NCBI RefSeq assembly: GCF_004379255.2
Contig: NC_056039.1
Coordinates: 7,056,501-7,120,500 of the forward strand
DNA length: 64,000 nt
DNA from: Salvia splendens
Taxonomy: Eukaryota > Streptophyta > Magnoliopsida > Lamiales > Lamiaceae
Reading direction: 5' to 3'
Positions 44,554 to 60,632 of this stretch are shown here, in pieces (position 1 is the stretch's first letter; each line of letters starts with the position of its first letter). The notes beneath the pieces are model-generated. The model had not been told where the DNA came from. It saw only the letters and a program-made list of their open reading frames with translations, and searched no databases. Position numbers and translations under genes: made by a program.

Positions 44554-44741
44554 CCTTATTTGAACTTTTTAAATTCATATTGGTGTTTTTTCATTGTTTT
44601 AAACTCTTTATATTAGTAATTTGATAAATCCTCTTTTTACACGTATTCATATTGATATTTTGAACTGTTTATATTACTTATTGGTCGACGATAGGAACAA
44701 ACGCGCCATTCCTAGTTGGATTCGTTACTTCAGTTTTGATT
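44554..44741. other. Spacer after the PMD gene
   Basis: AT-rich probable 3' flank of the PMD gene, containing a partly duplicated TTGATATTTTGAACT / TTTAAACTCTTTATATTA segment. Together with the palindrome array that follows (to 45078) and low-complexity ATTCAATTCATCAAATAAC tandem units at about 45121-45215, it fills the gap to the transposase gene. Confidence 0.5.
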
Positions 44742-45078
44742 TTGTATAATACGCCACTCCAATTGGCGTTTCTAACTTAGGAAAAAATTTGGCCAACTTT
44801 TCCTCGGGCATTCTGAATAAACACGCCATTGTAGTCGGCGTTTTTTGAAAAACGCCACTCGGAGTGGCGTTTTACAGTTCACCAATTTTTAACATTTTTG
44901 GCTACGCGCGAGATAATGTTTCTGAATAAACACGCCACTGTAGTGGGCGTGTTTTAATAGACGTCGATATAGACGACGTGTTTTCTGAAAAACGCCATTG
45001 TAGATGGCGTTTTATGACAAAAAACCCGCCAACTTCAATGGCGTGTTCTATAAAAACGCCAATGTCATAGGCGTTTTT
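44742..45078. repeat. Internal palindrome array between the two MULE genes
   Basis: The same ACGCCA..TGGCGT palindrome family as at the two ends, at least seven units (for example AACGCCACTCGGAGTGGCGTT at about 44850), lying between the 3' ends of the convergent PMD and transposase genes. Such motifs normally sit only at element ends. Confidence 0.8.
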
Positions 45079-45120
45079 ATATGAACTACTTTGCACATTT
45101 TTTTCTGTTTCCAAAACGTT

Positions 45121-45215
45121 ACAATGTTCAATTCAATAAATAACAACGATACAATATTCAATTCATCAAATAACTACGATACAATATTCAATTCATCAAA
45201 TAACTACGATACAAT
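45121..45215. repeat. Short tandem repeat near the transposase 3' end
   Basis: Three imperfect copies of a 33-36 bp unit containing ACGATACAATATTCAATTC. Confidence 0.7.
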
Positions 45216-45308
45216 GTTCAATTCTCCGGGTAAAGAAGCTACGGATACCCTTCCCGATTCTGGTGGTGGAGAGTCTAGACTGATGAGTATCTTGCACAAC
45301 GACATTCT

Positions 45309-48233
45309 CTAGATCAACACCGAAAAAATCGTCTCGCACAGAAGACCTAGGTGGAGAATGTGGGATATCACCGAGCCTGTATAACCAGTGTGGCTGACAG
45401 AATGACGACCTCGAACTGCAGATGTTGGTGGAGGTGGAGGCATAAAATCGTGAGCGGCATCATCAGTGTGGCTGATAGAATGACGACCTCGAACTGCAGA
45501 TCTTGATGGAGGTGGAGGCATAAAATCGTGAGCGGCATCATCTACCAACTGAGTATCCATCCTCGAACGAGCATTCGGGCAGTTGCGTCTGTCGTGCCCT
45601 GGTTGACGGCAATGTTTACATCGGCGTTGGGCTCGTGGCTGGTCAGTTTCACGGACATCCATCTGATTACGAATCCTAGTAGTACGGTATCGACCGCGAC
45701 TTTTAGGCCTTAACTGAGCTCGTGAACATTGCAAAGTCCATTCAGGCACGGCCCAATAATCTTGGTGTCTGATTGGATTGAACACCGTAGAATATTGGTG
45801 TACCCAAACACTTGTGTGGTATACGTTATCAACAAGCGACAGCATGGGCTCGTTTCTAAACCGCGCAACTGCCGCTGCATGTGAACATGGAAGTCTCCAC
45901 ATCTGCCACTTTTGACATTTGCAGTTCGACTCCAAGTACTTTACCTTCCACTTATTACCACCCTTTCCACCAATTCGACTCTTTGTTCGAACCACATAAA
46001 GCCCTGCAATTGTGTTTGGGACTCTCACATTATGTAATTGACCTTTTACATCATTTTTGCACACCTTTTCATGGGCCCACGGGGTAAGTGGTGTGGCGCA
46101 CTGTGTTGCTGCAAGTGACCGCTCATTAAACCATTCTATTGTCCTCCAAAATATCAGATCAATGCAAGCTTTAATTGGGAGTTGTCTTGCGCCTCTCAAC
46201 ACATTATTGTAAGATTCCACCATATTAGTGGTCATCTCACCCCATCGTTTGTGTTTGTCATACGCCAAACTCCATTTTTCTAACTCCACGGCATCAAGGT
46301 ACTGCACAGCCTCGTCGTTGATGGTTCGAAGTAAACGACGTCTGTTCTTAAACTTGCGTTTCTTGGTAGCAATACCAATTTTCCAAACAAGTCTTTTTAC
46401 CATGATGCCTTTATGATTCTGCAAAACATTCTTTCTAACATGTACCAAGCAAAATCTGTGATGCCCCACATTGGGTTCTTCTTTCCATATGGGAGAATTC
46501 ATTGCATCTATGATTCCCACATGCCTATCTGATATTACACATATTTCATGCTTGGCTACGTGAAGTCTAATACGTTCCATAAACCAATTCCAACTTTGTA
46601 TGGTTTCCTCATCAACAATGGCATATGCAATAGGCAAACATTTCTTATTAGCATCAAATCCAACGGCAATAAGAATTTTACCTCGAAATCGTCCACGTAG
46701 ATGAGTTCCATCAACGGTTAAAACTGGTTTGCATAGTTGAAAAGCCTCCACAGCTGGACCAAAAGCCCAAAATACGTACTTGAAAACCTTGTTCATACCG
46801 TTGCTTGATCTGTCATCATGCAACCATTCGACAATTGTGCCAGGATTTTGTCTTTGCAACTCATTCAAATAAGCTGGTAAAACTTTGAAATTCCACTCCC
46901 ACGAACCATACACAAGCTCAATAGCTGTCCTCCGAGCATACCATGCTTTCTTGTAACTAACTTTCACATGAAATCTATTTTCAATATCCGCCACAATTGC
47001 TTTTACCTTGTAGCAAGGATCGTTTTCTATCTGATGTCGAACACTCAACGCTATCATACCCGACGTAAGATTAGCGAGCCCATTATAATTACGATCCCCC
47101 ATGCAAGTATGAGCAGTGCTAAACACTCTAATTTGCCAGTGTTCATCATGCTTCCTCAGTGTTGCTCGGCACTCCCACAAACATGGCGGTAAGGACTTAT
47201 CTTTCGGATTTCCTTGTGGCCACTTACAAACTGCATGCCATCGCTTTCCTTTACTTTCAACGACTGTATATTAGCGGATTTTTTTCAAATGCCAATGAGT
47301 CACAGCTGACTTCAATTCCAATTTGGTTTTAAATTTAGTATGCAAACCGACATTGCTCGGATCTTTTTCACTCCAATAATGCACATTGAGATCATCAGAC
47401 TCAAAGTTTTTTGGATCAAAACTATCATACGGACCTGGTAAGGTGCGAAAATAGTTCATACCAGGCTGTGGGAACTGTGGAACAACTCTTTCTCGTACTG
47501 CTCTTCCTCCAGTTGATGTTTCTCCAACCACTGTTTCTCCAACCGGAATGGATGTTCTTGGAGCAACAAATTGGTCCTCATCCGACGAAGCACCATCTGA
47601 ATCTGTACTATCCGGGTCGACATCTTCAGAATCATAAGGTGATTGTGGATCAAGAAAGTCGGCTTTATCAGGACCAATTATGGCCTCAATCACATCACAG
47701 TTGTCACTGTCCCCTAAATGCACGCCTCCAACATCAAAATCTTGTGTTGTATCGAAGCATGGTTCTTGGCCTCTCGTAGACGTACCAACATCAAAATCTT
47801 GTGTTGCAGCGAAATATGGTTCTCGGCCTCTCGTAGACGTACCAACATCATTACTCATGAGAAGATGAAGATGACTATGTTGTTGAGTAATTGACGAATA
47901 CTCAACATACAATTCAATTTGACCTCCTGTAGTCATACTCTCACTAAACATTAGTGGCATGTATACTTCTTCTAGTAAAATACCTATATACGTGATTGAA
48001 GATCCATGCCATATATGACGTTTCCATACTATTTGAAGTTTGTTTTCAAATATGTTTATCCCCATCCTTTCACAAATTGTTTCCACAAGCTTATCGTAGG
48101 AAATACTTTCATCCAACATAATCAATCCTTTTGCAAAAGGAGGATCATATGAAATAACTGTTCCGGGAATTATCTTTCCACCCCAATATAAATAGACACA
48201 CCACGTCATACTATCTGCATTAATGTCAAACAC
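45309..48233 (-). CDS. MuDR-type Mutator transposase with one in-frame stop
   Basis: A single frame of about 974 codons, starting MFDINADSMTW at 48233, broken by one TAA at 47271-47273 (codon 321). The N-terminal part has a PB1/MuDR-N-like region and an acidic linker; the DNA-binding segment HTKFKTKLELKSAVTHWHLK spans the stop. The MULE catalytic core has Asp in VLTVDGTHLRGRF (about residue 508), Asp in CVISDRHVG (about 569) and Glu in NMVESYNNVLRG (about 663). A SWIM zinc finger CKCQKWQMWRLPCSH follows, then a CCHC knuckle CKHCRQPGHDRRNCP. The tail is a tandem duplication of DDAAHDFMPPPP-SAVRGRHS. It would catalyse transposition of this MULE if the stop is read through or absent in other copies. 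Confidence 0.92.
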
Positions 48234-48689
48234 AAATATTGGTCAAAAATATTTCTTTACAGTACACTACAATATATACTATCATAACAACCTATCAAAT
48301 ATGGGTAAAAAATTAGATATACTACAACATATAATACCATAACAATTGGTCAAAATATTTCTATTAATTACAATACAATTTATAATACTATAACAAACCA
48401 GCAAATAATTATATAAATTACACTACAATATATACTATCATAATAATCCAACAAATATTAGTACACTAATGTTTGGAAGAATAAGTAAAAAATTCGATAT
48501 ACTAACCGATTACGATGACTAATATTTGGAAGAATGAGCCACAATCGAAATCTACACCCTTCAATCCGACCAAGGCAAGATTTTATGCGTTTTTCAGTTT
48601 GGGGAAGGTTTTTCGCCGCTTTGGAGAGGGAATGTGACGAGGGTTTTGCGATTTTGGGGCAGATCGGGGAGATATGGTTCAACAGAAAA
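48234..48689. other. AT-rich 5' region of the transposase gene
   Basis: Contains tandem-like units of ACTACAATATATACTATCATAACAA (about 48260-48455) and presumably the transposase promoter. No coding signal. Confidence 0.5.
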
Positions 48690-48950
48690 ACGCCAACGAA
48701 ATTGGCGTTTTTTTTGTTAAACACGCCAGCAAAATTGGCGTTTTATAACTTAAAAACGCCATCGACATAGGCGTGTTCAAGTTAAACACGTTAATAAAGT
48801 TGTCGTGTTTAAATTTAAGTATATTGGTTGAAAATACGCCCATAATACGGTCAAAATCTAACACGCCAACAAAGTTGGCGTTTTTGCTTAATGACGCGCC
48901 AATATTACTGGCGTTTTTATTTATAAACACGCCACTCTTATTGGCGTTTT
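48690..48950. repeat. Right subterminal palindrome array of the MULE
   Basis: At least seven ACGCCA..TGGCGT palindromes, upstream of the transposase gene and inside the right terminal repeat. Confidence 0.8.
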
Positions 48951-49030
48951 TCCCAGTAATGGAATAGATAACAAAATGGGTACATTTGCGTAACTTTAAA
49001 GGCCAATTGGCCTAGAAACCCGAATTTCCC

Positions 49031-49039
49031 CAACTTTCG
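49031..49039. repeat. 9-bp target site duplication, right (MULE)
   Basis: CAACTTTCG, identical to 41134-41142. It overlaps the end of the mTERF 5' half. Confidence 0.92.
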
Positions 49040-49714
49040 ACACCGGAAATCCCAATTCAGCAGCACGATCAACACAAGCGCCGAAATTATCCTTTCTCAG
49101 TATCATCATGGATGGCTTGTTCGCCATCAACGAAGCGATTGAAGATTCAGGCACCCGTCTCTCTCTCAAAATCGCGATGTTAGAAGGCACCCTTTCCGGC
49201 CAGCCGTGTGTGAACGCCATCGGACTGCTGAGAAACACAGCGACGACGTTTTTATCGGATTGAACGATGCCTTTCAGGTAATTATACCATGGTGTGAAGT
49301 AGTTTCCGAAGCTGCGCCACAGTAAAAAGGGATACTCGGAGAGCTTCTGCGTCAGCGCGGCGGGCGGAACGCCGATTGAGCGGAAGAATTCGAGCTTGGG
49401 CGATAGGGTTTTGTCGGCGCAGGATTGAATTTGGTGACGAGCTTAGAGATTTGAGCATCTGTGAAACCGTAGGTTTTGAGTGATTGCAAAACTGCATCGG
49501 ACGTGTGCCGCGATTTGATGCGCAATTTGTTGGAGACGGAGAAGGCGTCATTCAAGGAGAGTCCACATGAATTTGTGAGATAACTGATGGTGAATGTAGC
49601 GTCGCCGTTGCAGAAATCAGGAGGTAATTTTCGAGAGGAGAAATGCGCGAGAAATTGTGGGGCGACGGAATTGGCCGGAACCCTAATCAGTCTGCGATGA
49701 ATAATTGCATACAT
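49031..49714 (-). pseudogene. mTERF pseudogene, 5' half
   Basis: The N-terminal half of the split mTERF copy. It starts MYAIIHRRLIRVPANS at 49714 and matches the intact paralogue through ATFTISYLTNSCGLSLNDAF and FTDAQISKLVTK. There the frame is lost: a small deletion removes residues equivalent to the WPLVLQ region. It resumes in another frame as KTLSPKLEFFRSIGVPPAAL, YPFLLWRSFGNYF, FLSSPMAFTHGWPERVP and CVDRAAELGFPVSKV, ending exactly at the MULE target duplication. It lies about 258 bp downstream of the SPATA20-like gene. Confidence 0.9.
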
Positions 49715-49972
49715 TCTGTTTGTAAATAATTTATGGTCATTTTGTTTCTAAATAAAATAGCAGAAAATGAACAAATTAGACTGCAAAGGCAATGATCGAT
49801 GGATAAGTGAGTCTTGTACTATCATTTTTATTAAGTTAAACTCCAACATCTATTTTGGTACGTCACACCTCTTCTATGCAATCTATACAAACAAGATATT
49901 ATGGGAGACAACAGAAAGAGCTGCATCTTATTACAACAAAGACCTCAGACTTATTGTTGTCGCTCCACATAT

Positions 49973-52900
49973 TTAGTCCAGCAGAGAAATCAGCACACTT
50001 GGGTCGTGCACTGGAGGACTGCACGTAAAATTCTGGCAGACGAGCGCGACCACCTTATCGGCAGCAGAGTTGCTCTTGGCCATACCAGCAATCTTCTCAT
50101 TATTTTCCTCCCAGAAACCTATTTCCTCTGCATCTCTAGTGTCTATATGAATCACCTGTAACAGCACCATTTTAATCTCATGGATCTTCATCCAATCTTA
50201 CGCACGCGGAAATATTGAAACAAAACTAATCAAACCGTTATTTGCTACTTTTACCGTTTTATTGGGATTATATGATGAGTGAGCAGCAGCTAACATTTTG
50301 TCGAATTCTTCAGAAGCTTTGTCTCCGACTACAACCACTTGCTTTCCCGAAGGGGCACCGAGCAGATCTGCACCGCAACACATGAGAGGCATGGCCATTG
50401 CTGTTTCTCTCAACCTCTTTTCAAACACGGCCTGCAAGATATATGAATATATGCATACATAGAGAGAGAATTAGAGAAGCAAGAGACAGAGAGATGGTTG
50501 TAGAGAAAAGCAAAAGCTCATACCAACAGAACTTGTGCATTTCGCCTGTAACGATCAGAAGCTGGAGCTACCAGAGACGCCAGTCTCACTAAATTGATTA
50601 CTGCAACGGAGTTCCCCGATGGTTCTGCACCATCATGGTCCTCTTTGACTCGGAGGAGGACTGAGGGATCCTCCCCAGGAGTATTAAAATATCCACCGCC
50701 CTCCTCGTCAAGAAACAGCTTGTCCTAGAAAAATGACAGGGTTCGCATGAGATCGGAGACAACCGGTTAGCTTGCAAGTACCACACCACTTTACCTGCGT
50801 TTGCTGAAGTTCAATAGCCCAAGCTAGCCAATTTGTTGAACCCCCGAATTCGTATATATCTATCAGAGCAGATATCAGAAAGGCATAATCGTCTAAAAAT
50901 CCAGGTGCCTTGGACGGACCATTTCGAAAACTATGTTGCAGTCTTCTCGTCTTCTCGTCATAAAGATTCCTCCGGATAAAAGCTGCTGCCTTCTCTGCAA
51001 CTTCCATATACACCCTCGGCTGTGCTCACCATGAAAAATCAGGGAAATATAAAAATCAACTCAGGAGATTCATAACACAAAGCATGGTTGAAATTTGCAG
51101 TCCCCCTTACATTAGTTCCAACAATGGGAAAGTGGTATTGTGTTCCTTCCGGTTCGTACTTTAGGATTTTTGATGCTCTAGCAAATGCAGAAATTGCCAA
51201 TCCGTTCCACGACACGATGACCTGAGAAATCCAAGACAATGACACCGTCATTGTAAGATGCTTATGGTTTATTTGAGTAAAAGATGTACAACCTTATTGT
51301 CCAAAGATGGCTTTGGGCGTTTCGACCGGACGTCATAAAGCTTATTTCTACATGTACCCAAGATCTTTAGGTACTCCTCCAGCGGCTTGCCAGATTTTGA
51401 CGCCATTGCAGAAGTACTGTTTCGCTCTATAAGCACGTTCTTGCCCTTGAACTCATCGTGAGGGTCACTCATTCTTGATAGATCGCAATTGCCAGATGAT
51501 TTAATGTAGTAGTGCTCTTTAAAGAGGGGGGCATGCTCTCCAAGTATGTCGTCAATCTGTTCAGAAAAACAAAAGAAACAAAAATGAACAAGCTTATATG
51601 AAACAAATGAATAGCGGAGAATTCGTACCTCTTGGCTGGTCCAGACATAGAAGGCACCTTCCTTCTTCCTCGAGGCACCTTCAAATTCGGCACTATCTGC
51701 ATCCTCAGCAGAAAATATCTCCCCACTGGGGCCAATCATCTCTCTTCGCAAGTAATCAAGAATGTCCCTCGACGTGCTTGAATAGAACACATCTTTCGTT
51801 AGTGAGAAAACATCTAGGTACGCGTTAACAAGTTGCCCTTGATCGTAGAGCATCTTCTCAAAATGAGGTACTGCAACGAGACAAAAGACACTCATCAAAT
51901 AACCAGAAACCCATCGGCGTCAAATTAGAATTATATGTATTTCGTGAACAAACTGACCGTGCCAGCATTCATCAACACTGTATCTGTGAAAACCACCTCC
52001 AACGTGATCGTGGATACCACCCCTTGCCATACTCTGCAGGGTAAGTGCCACCATACTCAGATCATGCTTTGCTTCACCCTGCATTTGGTTATCCTTTAAC
52101 TTCTTTTTATGATAGAGCATTAGCTGGATTTCAACAGGTCTTGGGAATTTCGGAGCAGAGCCAAATCCACCAAACTTGGAATCATAACTATCTGCAAGCT
52201 GTGTGACAGAATATGGAAAATTAGTTACAAGTCCAACTCTTACCAATAACTGATGAAGAATACAAAGTAGAAGCTACATTAGAGTCCAATTCTTTGTTGG
52301 CCAATAGCCCAATAATAAAAGAATCCACTAACGTAGCCGGAAAAACAAAGATATTGCTTTACTTTCTTGGTGAACGAAAGAAAGAAATAAGTTCAGGAAG
52401 ACACCATACTAAGATAAAAAAATAGAGATGAAAAAAGTTTGCATTCAATTTCTCAAACAATCAAAAGAAGTTTAAGCTCAAAATAATAGTTATGGCCTTC
52501 AAAATTCTACCTGTTCAGCACATTTCTGGACTGCCCTCTCTGGAAGCCCGTCGGGAAGCTTTTCTGATTTCGCAACTGCAGCTAATGCTTCTGAGAGCTG
52601 TTCCATTGCAAATACCCCACTTTTGACCAAGATTTCCTTCTTAGTGTCCCATGCCTCTTTAACCTTCCTATTAGATGGAGTAATATATTTCCTTAGGCTA
52701 AAGAATCATTTGAAAAGAAAAGGGTTTTTGAGGACAAAGAATAGATACTTCAAGTCATTAAAATATATAAACAAAAATGGGCACCAGGTAAATTTCGATG
52801 AGACAAGTCTACAACAGCCTAGAACTAATTGCATCATAAATATGTTACCTAAGTATACTTTTGAAGCCGGGCCTTCCAAACTTATCGTCTGGGGGGAAAT

Positions 52901-53981
52901 ACGTGCCACCCATTAAAGGCTTTAGGTCGGGTGAAAGGAAGACGCTTAACGGCCAACCACCACCACCATACAATGCTTGTACATACGTCATATATACCTG
53001 ATGTTCCACACGCAGAAAACCCTCATTTTCATATGAATTCTCTCTCTCTCACACACACACACACACTAGTGAAGTCCATGACAAAGTGATCCGAATGGAA
53101 GAAATCATCAAGAAACTAAGCAATAGAAATTATACCTTATCAACATCTGGTCTTTCTTCACGATCCACCTGACAAACATACATCTCTAGTCAATAAAAAA
53201 ATTCACACAGATGAGGAGTCTCATAACTGCTAAGAAGTTGAGAAACACACCTTGATACTGACAAACCAATCATTAAGCAATTTCGCCACCTCTTCATCCT
53301 CAAATGATTCAACTTCCATTACATGGCACCTAAATTTTTTAAAGATCGCTACATAGCCTTACAGATAGTTGTTGCACTTGAGCTGCTAAAAATCAAGAAT
53401 TGATCCAAAAATACATACCAATGGCAAGTGCTGTAACCAACTTCAAATGCAAGCCAACAACAAAGTAAAACAAGCAACATGTTATTCTAATGATTCCCAC
53501 AAATCCAAATAATGTACAAGAAAACCATAACTAGGCTGCAAATTAGGCCATACTTGACAAGAAGACAGGGATGTCTCTTTTCCGAGCTTCGGCAAACGCC
53601 TCCTCACCCCATGGATACCAATCAACCTATTTACCAAATAAATTTCTACGAATCAACCTTAAATCATAACACTTGTAAAAAAATCATTAATTTTGCAAAA
53701 TTCTGAGGAGAAATTACAGGATTATGGGCATGTTGAAGAAGGTAAGGACTGTGCTCCTCTGCAAGCCGATTAGTGTGTTTTGGGGGATTCGACGACGCCG
53801 TTTGAGGGGACCCGCCGTCCGCCATGGCTGGAGCTCTAGAGAAGTTTATGGGCCGGCAAGAAACTACAGATAACGGCCAAGAAAATGGAAAAGATTGCGA
53901 ATAATTGAGTTTTTGGGCCGAATTATAGGTGGGTTTGTAATGAAAAACGAAGCGGCTAGGATAGAGAAGTCTCTTGAGCAT
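49973..53981 (-). CDS. Thioredoxin-domain protein of the YyaL/SPATA20 family
   Basis: A multi-exon gene (at least 14 exons) for a large protein with an N-terminal thioredoxin-like domain and a C-terminal alpha/alpha-toroid region. Exon 1 (53718-53981) encodes a basic, Ser/Tyr-rich leader ([17 protein letters not shown]), then [11 protein letters not shown] and the family signature [19 protein letters not shown]. Later exons give [38 protein letters not shown] (the CxxC-like site), [74 protein letters not shown] and [15 protein letters not shown]. Still further on come [35 protein letters not shown] and [20 protein letters not shown], ending [17 protein letters not shown] chose the Met at 53981 because the extra leader resembles an organelle-targeting peptide; the Met at 53825 is the alternative. 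The biochemical role of the plant protein is not established. Confidence 0.92.
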
Positions 53982-54991
53982 ATTAATGAAGAATCGAAAA
54001 TGGAGAGAATTTAAAACGTGCAGAAAGAAAATTGGGGCATAGAGTGGTGATGAAGCTGAAGCTGCTACATGGAGTTGCACTAGTTAGTTAGTATTTCGGA
54101 GTTACTAGTATTCATCAAAAATTAAAATTGCTAGTTTTCCTTTTCTATATTTTTCTGTGATATGTTTATTTTCTTTTCTTCTTTTTATGATATGTGTATT
54201 TGCAATTGGGAACAAATTTGTAGCGGACGACAGGTGGTATTTTCTTTCTTTTTTGTTCAAATCCAAAAATTGCATTTTTTATGAAATCCCAACAGTTATT
54301 CTAACCGTTTTTTAGTATTTTTTTAATTCTAATTTTCATTTATAAAAATACCCAACTTCATTCTGTCAATCACACCTAAACTCCTAAAGTATTCTTCTAT
54401 AACTTTCCTTCAACTTCTTTCTATATTTATTTTTTCTCTCGAATATTAATTGTTTACATGGAACGATGGTAATTTTTCTTCAATATGACTCGCGATGCAA
54501 TGATTGGACAGAGAAAGACATGGTCAGCTCCTCGACGTCATGCAAGCCCCACATCAATATACATACACCCACGAACTTCCAAACTCACGCAGATTCAATA
54601 AAGACCAACACAGTTAACATGATCTGATTTAGAAACCTAGGCACACTTCGGTTCTCTCGATGGATATGGATTCATTTTCAATTATACACTAGAATTTTTT
54701 GCATGTAATCTATAACAAAAATATTTGAGTTGTTAAGTTGATGCAGAATATTTGCCAATCACTTATTCAGGTGCAAATTTTCGATCAAGCACTTAACCAA
54801 CCATAACATTTTTTTAAAAAAGATGGTGTAATTAACAAAACTACAAATATATGGATCTGTATTGCAAGAGAATCGTGGCTATAAGGGCAAATGCTCATGT
54901 GAAGATACACTCCAACTGGTATGTGCTTAGAAGTACCTCCACAACTGCACCTTAAAGCACGTCGAGGTTGAGATCTGAAGCATCACGCCGA
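53982..54991. other. AT-rich intergenic region, no gene seen
   Basis: Promoter side of the SPATA20-like gene followed by pyrimidine-rich and AT-rich DNA, then the 3' flank of the release-factor gene. No ORF or repeat of note. Confidence 0.55.
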
Positions 54992-59877
<4,886 letters not shown>

Positions 59878-60306
59878 CGTGGTTACGGCTGAGTTTTGGG
59901 ATAAATGGATAAAACAATCCTCACAATATTTTATTTTTCAGTGCTAGCATGAGTCGTGGCGCGATTTTTTAATCAAGCCGCGGAATTTTGAATCCGGGTA
60001 TGATATTTTTGCCTGAAGAGAACGGGTCGGGTTAATATTATTAAAATTTAAACTACTTGATGTAGTGTGATATAAAAAGAGAAAAAATCAAGAAAACAAG
60101 TGAAACAAATTTGTGAATCTCACATTTTAATTAAAAATAATAATAATGTAATGAATCGTAAATTAAAATAAAAAATTAATAGAGAACAAAATTGTGAGAT
60201 TCATAAAAACTTCGTGTTCACTTTGCCCGAATTGGGCAATTCTTGCAAGAAATGGCCCAATTATGACTGTTCAGTATACTCGAGTTGATGTCTTCCGACC
60301 AGCCAA
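59878..60306. other. Release-factor promoter side and AT-rich spacer
   Basis: No gene. A weak inverted repeat (GTGAATCTCACATTTTAATT near 60113 against GTGAGATTCATAAAAACTT near 60195) could be a decayed MITE or chance. Confidence 0.4.
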
Positions 60307-60632
60307 TTAGAGCATCTCCAGTGGTCGGATGTCCCACTCGGACATCCACTAGGACATCCCAAAAACACCTCATGCCACGTCACTAGGACTTCCCATCCCA
60401 CTGCCACGTCATTAGGACATCCCTTTCACAATCCGCCCTTCCCATCGCCCTTCCCACTAGGACTTCCCGCAATAAAAAAAATCACAAATTCACAAATATA
60501 CGTAACGGAATTATAATTTTGACACGGAATACGAGAAAATTGCAAATGCTTCATTAAAAAAAATTACATAAAAAAGAAAAAAAATTACATAATAAAAAAG
60601 AAAAAATTACATAATAAAATTTTTGACTCGGC

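Larger units (their letters stand above)
41143..49030. mobile_element. 7.9-kb MULE with MuDR-type transposase and PMD gene
   Basis: Inverted ends read GAGGAATTCGGGTTTCTAGG on the left and, in complement, GGGAAATTCGGGTTTCTAGG on the right, and both continue through GGCCAATTGGCCTTTAAA and TACGCAAATGTACCC for about 80 bp. Perfect 9-bp target duplications CAACTTTCG lie at 41134-41142 and 49031-49039. The interior holds, convergently, a plant mobile domain gene (plus strand) and a Mutator transposase gene (minus strand). Three arrays of short palindromes (ACGCCA..TGGCGT) lie inside each end and between the two genes. It interrupts an mTERF pseudogene. One in-frame stop in each gene suggests it is no longer autonomous. 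Confidence 0.93.

Noticed and set aside
60113..60225. Possible MITE upstream of the Harbinger element
   Set aside because: The inverted repeat is weak and AT-rich and no target duplication was found.
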